A DNA stretch of 37,487 nucleotides, taken from CAZUFB01 sp964619775. GTDB taxonomy: Bacteria > Actinomycetota > Coriobacteriia > Coriobacteriales > UMGS124. The stretch lies in NCBI GenBank assembly GCA_964619775.1, contig CAZUFB010000015.1:1-37487 (forward strand), written 5' to 3'. The notes under the pieces are model-generated. The model had not been told where the DNA came from, did not search any database, and saw only the letters and a program-made list of their open reading frames with translations. Shown one piece after another: positions 10,164-17,080 of this stretch. The translations under genes and the position numbers were made by a program. The number at the start of each line of letters is the position of its first letter. Within the stretch, counting starts at the first letter, position 1.

Positions 10164-10658
10164 ATGGCCGAGTTCAAACTTGGGCGCATGACGCTCAAAA
10201 GCCTCTTCTCAAAACCGGCGACCAAGCTGTACCCGGTGGAGGAGCCGCAGTACTTTCCCGAAACCAAGGGCCGCGTGACCATCGACACCGACCTCTGCCG
10301 CTTCGACGGCAGCTGCGCCAACCTGTGCCCCACCGGCGCGCTCGAGGTCGACCGCAAGGCGCTGACCTGGTCCATCGACCGCTTTAGGTGCATCCAGTGC
10401 CGCAACTGCATCAATGTGTGCGTCGAGAACGCGCTGCGCATGGAAAACCGTTACACCGACCCCTCCACCGAGCACGTGATGGAGGTCTACGAGGTCACCC
10501 CGCGCGACCGCGAGCGCCGCGAGCGCGAGGCCGCCGAGAAGGCCGCCCGCGCCGCCAAGCTGCGCGAGGAGGCCGCCGCGAAAAAGAAGGCAGCCGCCGA
10601 GGCCAAGGCAAAGGCCGAGAAGGCCGAAGGGGGCCCGTCCGGCGAGGCGGGCGCATAG
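10164..10658 (+). CDS. echF: Ech-type hydrogenase ferredoxin-like subunit (NuoI-like) with Asp in cluster I
   Basis: Polyferredoxin subunit that should accept electrons from soluble ferredoxin. Two cluster motifs are visible. The second is canonical (C76-x2-C79-x2-C82-x3-C86). The first reads C45-x2-D48-x2-C51-x3-C55-P, with aspartate at the second ligand position. The GAC codon is clear. The same C-x2-D-x2-C pattern is known from Pyrococcus furiosus ferredoxin, where Asp ligates the cluster. Residues from about 113 to 164 are an Arg/Glu/Lys/Ala-rich, probably helical tail beyond the normal NuoI/EchF fold. GGAGGAGG precedes the ATG. Last gene of the ech operon, followed by a strong hairpin. 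Confidence 0.93.
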   Translation: MAEFKLGRMTLKSLFSKPATKLYPVEEPQYFPETKGRVTIDTDLCRFDGSCANLCPTGALEVDRKALTWSIDRFRCIQCRNCINVCVENALRMENRYTDPSTEHVMEVYEVTPRDRERREREAAEKAARAAKLREEAAAKKKAAAEAKAKAEKAEGGPSGEAGA

Positions 10659-10707
10659 GGAAGTCGCCGCCGGCAAAACCCGGCACCACGGCAAGAGACC
10701 GGCAAGA

Positions 10708-10750
10708 AAGGCCCTGCACCTCGTGCTCACCGCACGAGGTGCAGGGCCTT
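10708..10750 (+). terminator. Hairpin closing the ech operon
   Basis: Perfect 18-bp inverted repeat with a 7-base loop (CTCACCG), about 50 bp after the echF stop. The stem arms are 10708-10725 and 10733-10750. The plus-strand 3' flank is only weakly T-rich (TTGTGC); on the minus strand the stem is followed by TTTCTTG. It may act in both directions, since recO transcription approaches from the right. Confidence 0.75.
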
Positions 10751-10928
10751 GTGCAAGCAGCAGAATGCGGCAGGCGGAGACGCACGGAGGAGCCTGGACG
10801 CGACACCGGAGGGGCAGTCCACGACTTCACGACGTTTTTCAACGCCTTGTCGGTCAAGAAGCGGCGCACCTACAGTCTGCCGTCGCTGGTAACGGGCGGG
10901 TACGCCGAGGCACGGGCGGACATGATTC

Positions 10929-11729
10929 CTACCACCCCATGCCGCCGAGCACGAAGTCGAGGGCGCGCGGGCGCACCCCGGGGTAGTAGGACAGCCAGGA
11001 ACGCGCCAGTTCGAGCAGGTCGCCGCCAAGGGCCCGCTCGCCGGGGACGGGGGCCATCGCGCGCAGGTCGGCGAAGCGCATCACGAGCAGGGTCTGCACC
11101 CAGGCGAGCACGACGGCGCCGACCGGGCGGCCGCACCGCGCGCCACAGCAGGCGGGACACACGACGCCGCCCTCTTCCAACGAAAGCACGAGGCGCTCGC
11201 CGCGAGACGCCGCACCGGCGACGTCGATCTCCCCGCCGCAGAGCACGCACGCGTCGAGCGCGGGGCGGTAGCCCTCCATCGCGGCGGCCTTGAACGCATA
11301 GGCGGCTCCCGTCAGCCCCAGACGCTCCTCGGGCACGTCCGACAGGGTGTCGAGCGCCGTCGCGGTGAGCGGGTAGAGCCGCGCATCGTGGCCGCCCTCG
11401 GCGGTCAGCTCGCAGGCGACGTCGAGCAGGGCCGCCGCCATCGACGAGCGCCCTATGTCGCAGGCAAGCCCGGCGCGCGACGTCACGAGGCGGGCCTCGG
11501 ACACCGTGTCGAGCGTGCGCCCGGGATGGAGCAGCAGCTCCGCCTCGTTGCCCAGGTCCACCACCCCGGCCAGGCGCGACCCCGGCCTGCGCGCCCCTTT
11601 GGCCACGGCGCGCACCTGCACGGTCGCCCCGCCTTCGGCGTCGGCGCACAGGAAGGTCACGACGAGGTTGGTCTCGCCGAGCTTGGTGCGGCGCAGCACG
11701 ATGCCCTGGGTGCGGTAGGGGATCGACAC
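10929..11729 (-). CDS. recO: DNA repair protein RecO
   Basis: Recombination mediator that loads RecA in the RecFOR pathway. Seen: an N-terminal OB-fold (YRTQGIVLRRTKLGETNLVVTFL), a central helical domain, and a zinc finger (CVLCGGEI ... CPACCGARC, about residues 159-196). The GTG at 11729 is chosen because the conserved N terminus begins there and it lies 4 bp after the deoC stop; the long upstream open frame overlaps deoC and is not conserved. The 266-residue length is typical. Last gene of the phoH-ybeY-dgkA-era-deoC-recO run. The 178 bp between its stop and the ech hairpin holds no gene that I can support. Confidence 0.9.
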   Translation of the reverse strand: MSIPYRTQGIVLRRTKLGETNLVVTFLCADAEGGATVQVRAVAKGARRPGSRLAGVVDLGNEAELLLHPGRTLDTVSEARLVTSRAGLACDIGRSSMAAALLDVACELTAEGGHDARLYPLTATALDTLSDVPEERLGLTGAAYAFKAAAMEGYRPALDACVLCGGEIDVAGAASRGERLVLSLEEGGVVCPACCGARCGRPVGAVVLAWVQTLLVMRFADLRAMAPVPGERALGGDLLELARSWLSYYPGVRPRALDFVLGGMGW

Positions 11730-11733
11730 GGCG

Positions 11734-12609
11734 CTACGCCCGCCCTCCCGCCGCGGCGAGCGCGTCGAACTCAGCCATGATCTCCGCGCCGTGCGAGGTG
11801 CCCAGCCGGGTCGCCCCGGCCTCGAGCAGGGCCAGCGCGTCGGCCAAGGTGCGGACGCCCCCGGCGGCCTTGACCTGCACGCCCGGCTCGGCGGTGGCGC
11901 ACATGAGGCGCACGTCCTCCACTGTGGCGCCGCGCGGGCCAAAGCCCGTCGAGGTCTTCACGAAGTCGACGCCCAGCGACGAGACCAGGTCGGTCGCCCG
12001 GCACACCTGCTCGGGCGTGAGGTAGCCGGTCTCAAGGATGACCTTGAGCAGCGGCCGCTCCCCGCAGCCCCCGTCTTCGCCGTCCTCGCCGGCCCCGTCG
12101 CCGTGCCCGCAGCCGCATCCGTCGTGGCCGTCGCCGTGCCCGCAGCCGCAGCCCTCCCCGTCTTCTGGATCGGCGTCGATGGTCTGCAGGGCGGCCAGGA
12201 TGGGCGAGGCCACGTCGTCGTAGCTCCCCTCGAGGAAGGCCCCGTAGTTCATCACGAGGTCGAACTCCGAGGCGCCGGCCGCGATGCCCACGGCCACCTC
12301 GAAGCACACCGCCTCGGGCGACTCCTGCCCCTGCGGGAACGACAGCACGCAGCACGTGCGCGTCGGGCTGCCGAGACGGTCGAGCTCCCAGGCCACACGC
12401 GCGGCGTTGCACGGCTGCACGCACAGGGCCGCAAAGCCCGCGCCCGCGTTGTCCCGCGCCCACGCGGCGACGCGCTCGGGACCGGCAAGGGGGTCGAGCA
12501 GGGTCTGGTCGATGCTTGCGGCCAACCCGGCGCGCACCTCCTCGACCGAGGCCTCCTCGCCTTCGCACACCAGGGCCGCCAGCCTCTCCAACGTCGTCGC
12601 GGCTCCCAT
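11734..12609 (-). CDS. deoC: Deoxyribose-phosphate aldolase with Cys/His-rich insertion
   Basis: DeoC cleaves 2-deoxyribose 5-phosphate to acetaldehyde and glyceraldehyde 3-phosphate in deoxynucleoside catabolism. The TIM-barrel active site is intact: Asp117 (EFDLVMNYG), the Schiff-base Lys218 (DFVKTSTGF), and Lys247 (VKAAGGVRT), followed by the phosphate-binding RLGTSHG. Between the helix ending ALQTI and the strand LLKVILETG, residues about 146-184 form an insertion very rich in Cys, His, Gly and Asp with an internal 11-residue duplication; family members normally have a short loop here. The ATG lies 2 bp after the era stop. The position between era and recO is unusual: cytidine deaminase (cdd), also of nucleoside catabolism, is common in this cluster. 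Confidence 0.93.
   Translation of the reverse strand: MGAATTLERLAALVCEGEEASVEEVRAGLAASIDQTLLDPLAGPERVAAWARDNAGAGFAALCVQPCNAARVAWELDRLGSPTRTCCVLSFPQGQESPEAVCFEVAVGIAAGASEFDLVMNYGAFLEGSYDDVASPILAALQTIDADPEDGEGCGCGHGDGHDGCGCGHGDGAGEDGEDGGCGERPLLKVILETGYLTPEQVCRATDLVSSLGVDFVKTSTGFGPRGATVEDVRLMCATAEPGVQVKAAGGVRTLADALALLEAGATRLGTSHGAEIMAEFDALAAAGGRA
12097..12150. repeat. Tandem 33-bp repeat inside deoC
   Basis: Two identical 21-base copies (12097-12117 and 12130-12150) with a 33-bp period. They encode the duplicated Gly-Cys-Gly-Cys-Gly-His-Gly-Asp-Gly units of the DeoC insertion. Slippage at this repeat is a plausible source of the insertion. Confidence 0.9.
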
Positions 12610-12611
12610 GG

Positions 12612-13763
12612 CTACGCGCCCTCGCCGTAGCCGAAGCGCTTGATCTGCGCGGCGTCGGATCGCCAGCCGGGCTTCACCTTGACGTTGAGGTCGAGGAAGA
12701 CCTGGTTGCCCAGCAGGCGCTGCAGGTCGCGGCGCGCCTGGGAACCGATGCGCTTGATCATCTTGCCGCCTGCGCCGATGATGATGCCCTTCTGACCCTC
12801 GCGCTCCACGTAGACGGTCGCCCTGACCGTGGAGAGGTCCTTCTTCTCGTTGTAGTAGGTCGAGTCGACCACGACGCCCACCGAGTGGGGAACCTCGTCG
12901 CGGGTGTTGAGCAGCACCTTCTCGCGGATGAACTCGGCGATGACGACCTCTATGCGCTGGTCGGTCTTCATGTCGGTCGGGAACCACCGCGGGCCCTCGG
13001 GCAGGTAGGAGGCCACCATCCGCAAAAACGAGTCGACGTTGAAGCCCTCCTTGGCCGACAGCACGATCACGTCGTCGAACGTGCAGTACGCACCCATGCG
13101 CTCGACCTGCGCGCGGGCCTGGTCTTGGTCGACGATGTCGGCCTTGGAGATGACGAGGATCTTGCGCGCCTTGGAGGCGGCCACGTGCCGGGCGACCCAC
13201 TCGTCGCCGCGGCCCGCCTCCTGGGAACCGTCGACGAGCATCGCCGCGACGTCGACGTCCTTAAGGGCGTTGAGGGCCGAGATGTTGAGCTCCTCCCCCA
13301 GGGCGTCGACCGGCTTGTGCAGGCCGGGGGTGTCCACGAGCACGATCTGCATGTGCGGCTCGTTGTAGACGGCGCTGATGCGATGGCGCGTCGTCTGGGC
13401 CGTGGGCGAGGTGATGAGCACCTTGTCGCCCACGATGGCGTTGATGAGGGTCGACTTTCCCGCGTTGGGGCGCCCGACGAGCGCCACGAAGCCGCTCTTG
13501 AAAGGGCCCTCGTAGGTGGCGGGGTGGATGTTGGGGTCGGGCCCGTCGCCGGGTTCGGGAGAGCCGGAGGACTCGCCGGCAAAGAAGGCGTCGATGAGAG
13601 CGCCGCCGGTCGGGGCACCGTCCTCCCCGTCGTCGAAGCCGTCCTCCCCGTCCAGGTCGTCGTCCAGATCGTCGGCGTCTGCCTCCTGCGCGGCGAGGCG
13701 GTCGTATTCCGCGAGCTCCTCGTCAAAGGCCGCGTCGTCGGGCATCGTGTGGTTCACAGGCAC
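12612..13763 (-). CDS. era: GTPase Era with long acidic N-terminal extension
   Basis: Ras-like GTPase that binds 16S rRNA and acts in 30S subunit assembly. G1 is GRPNAGKS (residues 97-104), G3 is DTPG and G4 is SKAD (a variant of NKxD). The C-terminal KH RNA-binding domain has GQKGIIIGAGGKMIKRIG. The protein is 383 residues against about 300 for the family; the excess is an Asp/Glu-rich stretch over the first ~85 residues. GTG at 13763 is favoured by an upstream GGGAG; ATG at 13745 would shorten it by only 6 residues, so the acidic extension stays either way. It lies in the conserved phoH-ybeY-dgkA-era cluster. Confidence 0.95.
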   Translation of the reverse strand: MPVNHTMPDDAAFDEELAEYDRLAAQEADADDLDDDLDGEDGFDDGEDGAPTGGALIDAFFAGESSGSPEPGDGPDPNIHPATYEGPFKSGFVALVGRPNAGKSTLINAIVGDKVLITSPTAQTTRHRISAVYNEPHMQIVLVDTPGLHKPVDALGEELNISALNALKDVDVAAMLVDGSQEAGRGDEWVARHVAASKARKILVISKADIVDQDQARAQVERMGAYCTFDDVIVLSAKEGFNVDSFLRMVASYLPEGPRWFPTDMKTDQRIEVVIAEFIREKVLLNTRDEVPHSVGVVVDSTYYNEKKDLSTVRATVYVEREGQKGIIIGAGGKMIKRIGSQARRDLQRLLGNQVFLDLNVKVKPGWRSDAAQIKRFGYGEGA

Positions 13764-13846
13764 GGGGCGTCTCCCATCCGTCGAGGTGGTCGCGTGCGGA
13801 CCCCGCCGCCGGGACCCGCACGCCGCTTATGGCAACAGGATAGCGT

Positions 13847-14233
13847 CTAGCCCCCCGTCCCGAAGAGCGCAAGGGCCGCCCGCACGTAAATCACGAGACC
13901 GGCCACGCCCACGCACGCCGAAAGCACGAGCACCCCGCCGGCAGCGAGGTCCTTGGCGTACTTGGCGAGGGGGTGGATGTCGGGCGACGCAAGGTCGACC
14001 ACCGACTCGACGGCGGTGTTGAGCAGCTCGGCGCAGAACACCAGTCCTATCATGAGGATGACGGCGACCCAGCTCAGCGCGTCGAGCCGCAGGACAAAAC
14101 CGGCGACGACCGCAAGCACGGCCGCCATAAGCATCACCTTGAAGTTGCGCTCGCGACGCGCGGCGGCAACGATGCCCGCAAGCGCGTAGCCGAACGATTT
14201 GACGAAACCGGGGTGCCTGCCGCCGGGCATCAT
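13847..14233 (-). CDS. dgkA: DgkA-family kinase (diacylglycerol/undecaprenol kinase)
   Basis: Small integral membrane lipid kinase. Gram-positive members phosphorylate undecaprenol to recycle the cell-wall lipid carrier. Seen: amphipathic ARRERNFKVML near residues 25-35, then the catalytic block AELLNTAVESVVDLASPDIHPLAKYAKDLAAGGVLV (about 68-103), and three hydrophobic helices. The 128-residue length is typical. The ATG at 14233 overlaps the ybeY stop by 4 bases; a second in-frame ATG follows directly. Its place after ybeY is the standard Gram-positive arrangement. By family precedent undecaprenol is the likelier substrate, which is inference. Confidence 0.93.
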   Translation of the reverse strand: MMPGGRHPGFVKSFGYALAGIVAAARRERNFKVMLMAAVLAVVAGFVLRLDALSWVAVILMIGLVFCAELLNTAVESVVDLASPDIHPLAKYAKDLAAGGVLVLSACVGVAGLVIYVRAALALFGTGG

Positions 14234-14829
14234 CGGGCATCACCGCGCGGCGCGGCGGCGCTGCCTTCGGCGGCATGGTCCACCGTGGGCCCCACGTTGA
14301 GCTCGTCGGCGGCCACGCCCGCAAACGGCGCGAGGTAGCGGCGTTCAAGGTCCTCCATCTCCTCGGCCTCGACGGGGTCCTCGTGGTCGTAGCCCATGAG
14401 GTGCAGGCAGCCGTGGACGAGAAGCAGGCGCATCTCGTCGGCCACGCTGTTGCCAAACCCGGGCGCCTGGGCGGCGACGACCGCGGGGCACACGACGACG
14501 TCGCCGAGCATGAAGGCGTCCTGCATGTCGCCGGGCACGCCGTCCCCACCGGCAAGCCCCTCCTCGAACCCGTCGGTGACCGCGTCGAAGAACTCGTCGG
14601 GGTCGTCCATGTTGAACGAGAGCACGTCCGTGGGACGGTCGATGCCGCGGTACTCGCGGTTGAGCGCATGGATGGCGTCCTCGTCCACGAAGCTCACCGA
14701 CACCTCGCACGGCTCGACGCACCCCTCGCCCGCCAGGACGGCGCACACGATGCGCTCGACCTCCTCGGCGGACAGGACGTCCTGCCCCACCTCGTCGTCG
14801 ATGGCGACGCGAATCTGCCGCATACCCAT
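14230..14829 (-). CDS. ybeY: Endoribonuclease YbeY
   Basis: Zinc-dependent endoribonuclease for 16S rRNA 3' maturation and ribosome quality control. The catalytic motif HGCLHLMGYDH (His139, His143, His149) is intact, preceded by RGIDRPTDVLSF, another family block. The ATG at 14829 is chosen from GGGAGG 6 bases upstream. Between TDVLSF and the MLGDVVV strand there is an acidic insertion of roughly 20 residues relative to typical YbeY. It overlaps dgkA downstream and follows phoH by 48 bp. Confidence 0.94.
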   Translation of the reverse strand: MGMRQIRVAIDDEVGQDVLSAEEVERIVCAVLAGEGCVEPCEVSVSFVDEDAIHALNREYRGIDRPTDVLSFNMDDPDEFFDAVTDGFEEGLAGGDGVPGDMQDAFMLGDVVVCPAVVAAQAPGFGNSVADEMRLLLVHGCLHLMGYDHEDPVEAEEMEDLERRYLAPFAGVAADELNVGPTVDHAAEGSAAAPRGDAR

Positions 14830-14877
14830 GCAAGCCTCCCTTTTCAGTCGGTCCCCACAGCCGCCGGGCACGGCGGC

Positions 14878-15852
14878 CTACGGGCGGGCGCCCGCGGCGG
14901 CGCGGCGGCGCTCGTCGGCATCGTACGCCGCGATGATGCGTGTCACAAGCCCGTGGCGCACCACGTCGGCCCCCGAGAGGTCCACAAAGGCGATGCCCTC
15001 GATGCCGTCGAAGATGCGGCGCACCCCGGCCAATGACGAGCGTCCGGCGGGCAGGTCGGTCTGGGTAAGGTCCCCCGTCACGACGAACGTGCTGCCCAGA
15101 CCCAGGCGCGTGAGGAACATCTTCATCTGCTCAGGCGTGGTGTTCTGTGCCTCGTCGAGGATGACGAAGGCGTCGGAGAGCGTGCGGCCGCGCATGAACG
15201 CAAGCGGCGCGATCTCGATGGTGCCGAGCTCGAGCAGGCTGCCGGCCCTCTCGTGGTCCATCATGGAGAAGAGCGCGTCGTAGAGCGGGCGGATGTAGGG
15301 GTCCACCTTCTCCTCGAGCGTTCCGGGCAGAAAGCCCAGGTTCTCGCCCGCCTCCACAACCGGCCGCGTGAGCACGATGCGCCCCACCTCGCGCCGGTTG
15401 AGCGCGGCCACCGCCAGCGCCATCGCGAGGTAGGTTTTGCCCGTGCCGGCCGGCCCGATGCCGAAGGTGATCGTGTTGGCGCGCACGGCGTCGACGTAGC
15501 GTTTCTGGCCCGCCGTCTTGGGGCGCACCGCGTGACCCGCATGGGTGAGGATGACGTCGGAACGCAGGTCGTGCGGGGCATAGGCGTCTTCGCGCAGCAG
15601 CTCGATCACCTTCTCCACCGAGGCGAGCGTGGGACGCTCGCCCGTCGCGACCGCCTCGAACAGATCGGTGAAAAGCCGTGAGAGCACGCGGACTTCCGTG
15701 GGGTCGCCCGCGATGCCCACCTCGTCGCCGCGCACGGTGACGGCGGCGGTGAAGCGGCTCTCGACGAAGCGCAGCAGCTCGTCGTCGGTACCGGTCACCA
15801 ACGCCGGGTCGACGCCCGACGGGATGCTCAGATGGACGCGCGTCCGTTCCAA
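14878..15852 (-). CDS. phoH: PhoH-like ATPase
   Basis: PhoH-family P-loop ATPase, probably acting in RNA metabolism; its partner YbeY is encoded next to it. Walker A is GPAGTGKT (residues 133-140) and Walker B is FVILDEAQN; further family blocks are RPVVEAGENLGFLPG and VTGDLTQTDLP. The start is taken as TTG at 15852 because AAGGAG lies just upstream and the conserved N terminus (ERTRVHLSIP) begins here. A start at 15885 would add 11 residues without a good ribosome binding site. The 324-residue length is normal. First gene of the phoH-ybeY-dgkA-era-deoC-recO run. Confidence 0.92.
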   Translation of the reverse strand: MERTRVHLSIPSGVDPALVTGTDDELLRFVESRFTAAVTVRGDEVGIAGDPTEVRVLSRLFTDLFEAVATGERPTLASVEKVIELLREDAYAPHDLRSDVILTHAGHAVRPKTAGQKRYVDAVRANTITFGIGPAGTGKTYLAMALAVAALNRREVGRIVLTRPVVEAGENLGFLPGTLEEKVDPYIRPLYDALFSMMDHERAGSLLELGTIEIAPLAFMRGRTLSDAFVILDEAQNTTPEQMKMFLTRLGLGSTFVVTGDLTQTDLPAGRSSLAGVRRIFDGIEGIAFVDLSGADVVRHGLVTRIIAAYDADERRRAAAGARP

Positions 15853-15895
15853 AGGGCTCCTTTCCGCCCACGGCCCGCCTGGCACGGGCCCGCTT

Positions 15896-16954
15896 CTACT
15901 CCGCGGCGCCGGCGTAGCCGTCAGGGTTCATGCTCTGCCAGCGCCACGCGTCGGCGCACATGTCGTCGATGCCGTACCGGGCCTTCCAGCCCATCAGGCG
16001 CTCGGCCTTCGAGGCGTCGCAGTAGATGGAGGCCACGTCGCCGTCGCGGCGCGGGCAGATCTTGTAAGGCAGCTCGCGGCCGCACGCCGCACCGAACGCC
16101 CTGACGACTTCGAGCACGCTGTAACCGTTGCCCGTGCCCAGGTTGAACACGTGCACGCCGGACTTGCCGCGCATGTAGTCGAGCGCGGAGACGTGGCCGC
16201 GGGCGAGGTCGACGACGTGGATGTAGTCGCGCACGCCGGTGCCGTCGGGCGTGGGGTAGTCGTCGCCGAACACCTGGACGCACTCGAGCTGGCCGACGGC
16301 GACCTTGGCGACGTAGGGCACGAGGTTGTTGGGGATGCCCTTGGGGTCCTCGCCGATGAGGCCCGAGGGATGAGCGCCGATGGGGTTGAAGTAGCGCAGC
16401 AGCATGACGTTCCAGCTGTCGTCGGCCGTATGCAGGTCGCGCAGCATCTGCTCGTTCATGCTCTTGGTGCGGCCGTAGGGGTTGGTGGCCGGCTTGAGCG
16501 GCGATTCCTCGGTGACCGGCACCTCGTCGGGGTCGCCGTAGACCGTGGCGGACGAGGAGAACACGATGTCGCGCACACCGTGGTCGCGCATCGCGCGGGC
16601 AAGCTCGAGCGTGCCGCCCAGGTTGTTCTGGTAGTACTCGATGGGCTTGTGCACCGACTCGCCCACCGCCTTGAACGCCGCGAAGTGGATGGCCCCCACG
16701 ATGGGATGTTCCTCGAAAATCCGGTCGAGCAGCGCGCCGTCCCTTACGTCGCCGCGGTAGAAGGCGCGGATCTTGGTGCCAGCGATCTGCTCGACGCGCT
16801 TCAGGGCAACCTCGCTGGCGTTGGAGAGGTCGTCGACCACCACCACGTCGTACCCCGCTCCGAGCAGCTCGACGCAGGTGTGGCTTCCGATAAAGCCAGC
16901 GCCGCCGGTGACGAGGATGCAGGGCCGGGAGGCGTCGTTGGAGGAGTGGGACAT
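15896..16954 (-). CDS. galE: UDP-glucose 4-epimerase
   Basis: NAD-dependent short-chain epimerase interconverting UDP-glucose and UDP-galactose, supplying galactose for surface glycans or the Leloir pathway. The Rossmann motif is GGAGFIG (residues 17-23); the catalytic triad is the third Ser of SSSATVYG (Ser135) with Tyr160 and Lys164 (YGRTK). Further blocks are FNPIGAHPSGLIGEDP and GTGVRDYIHVVDLA. The ATG at 16954 has AAAGGGG five bases upstream; the longer open frame is not conserved. The 352-residue protein is slightly longer than usual. It stands apart from gal genes and next to the wall-protein pair, which suggests a role in envelope sugar supply. Confidence 0.96.
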   Translation of the reverse strand: MSHSSNDASRPCILVTGGAGFIGSHTCVELLGAGYDVVVVDDLSNASEVALKRVEQIAGTKIRAFYRGDVRDGALLDRIFEEHPIVGAIHFAAFKAVGESVHKPIEYYQNNLGGTLELARAMRDHGVRDIVFSSSATVYGDPDEVPVTEESPLKPATNPYGRTKSMNEQMLRDLHTADDSWNVMLLRYFNPIGAHPSGLIGEDPKGIPNNLVPYVAKVAVGQLECVQVFGDDYPTPDGTGVRDYIHVVDLARGHVSALDYMRGKSGVHVFNLGTGNGYSVLEVVRAFGAACGRELPYKICPRRDGDVASIYCDASKAERLMGWKARYGIDDMCADAWRWQSMNPDGYAGAAE

Positions 16955-17002
16955 GGAACCCCTTTCGAAACGGAACCGTTCTGTTGCGACCGAAATGATA
17001 AA

Positions 17003-17034
17003 CCCCCTATGCGGCGTGTTTGCCGCACAGGGGG
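17003..17034 (-). terminator. Rho-independent terminator of the NlpC/P60 gene
   Basis: A 13-bp stem (one G-U pair when read on the minus strand) with a 6-base loop, followed on the minus strand by TTTATCATTT. It lies about 46 bp past the stop at 17081 and before the galE start. Confidence 0.8.
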
Positions 17035-17080
17035 ACATTCGAATCAAACTGCGTCGAAAACGAAGGGGCGGCGGGCACGC

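Noticed and set aside
17030..17045. tRNA T-loop-like TTCGAATC
   Set aside because: No acceptor stem, anticodon arm or D-arm can be folded around it; it overlaps the NlpC/P60 terminator region.
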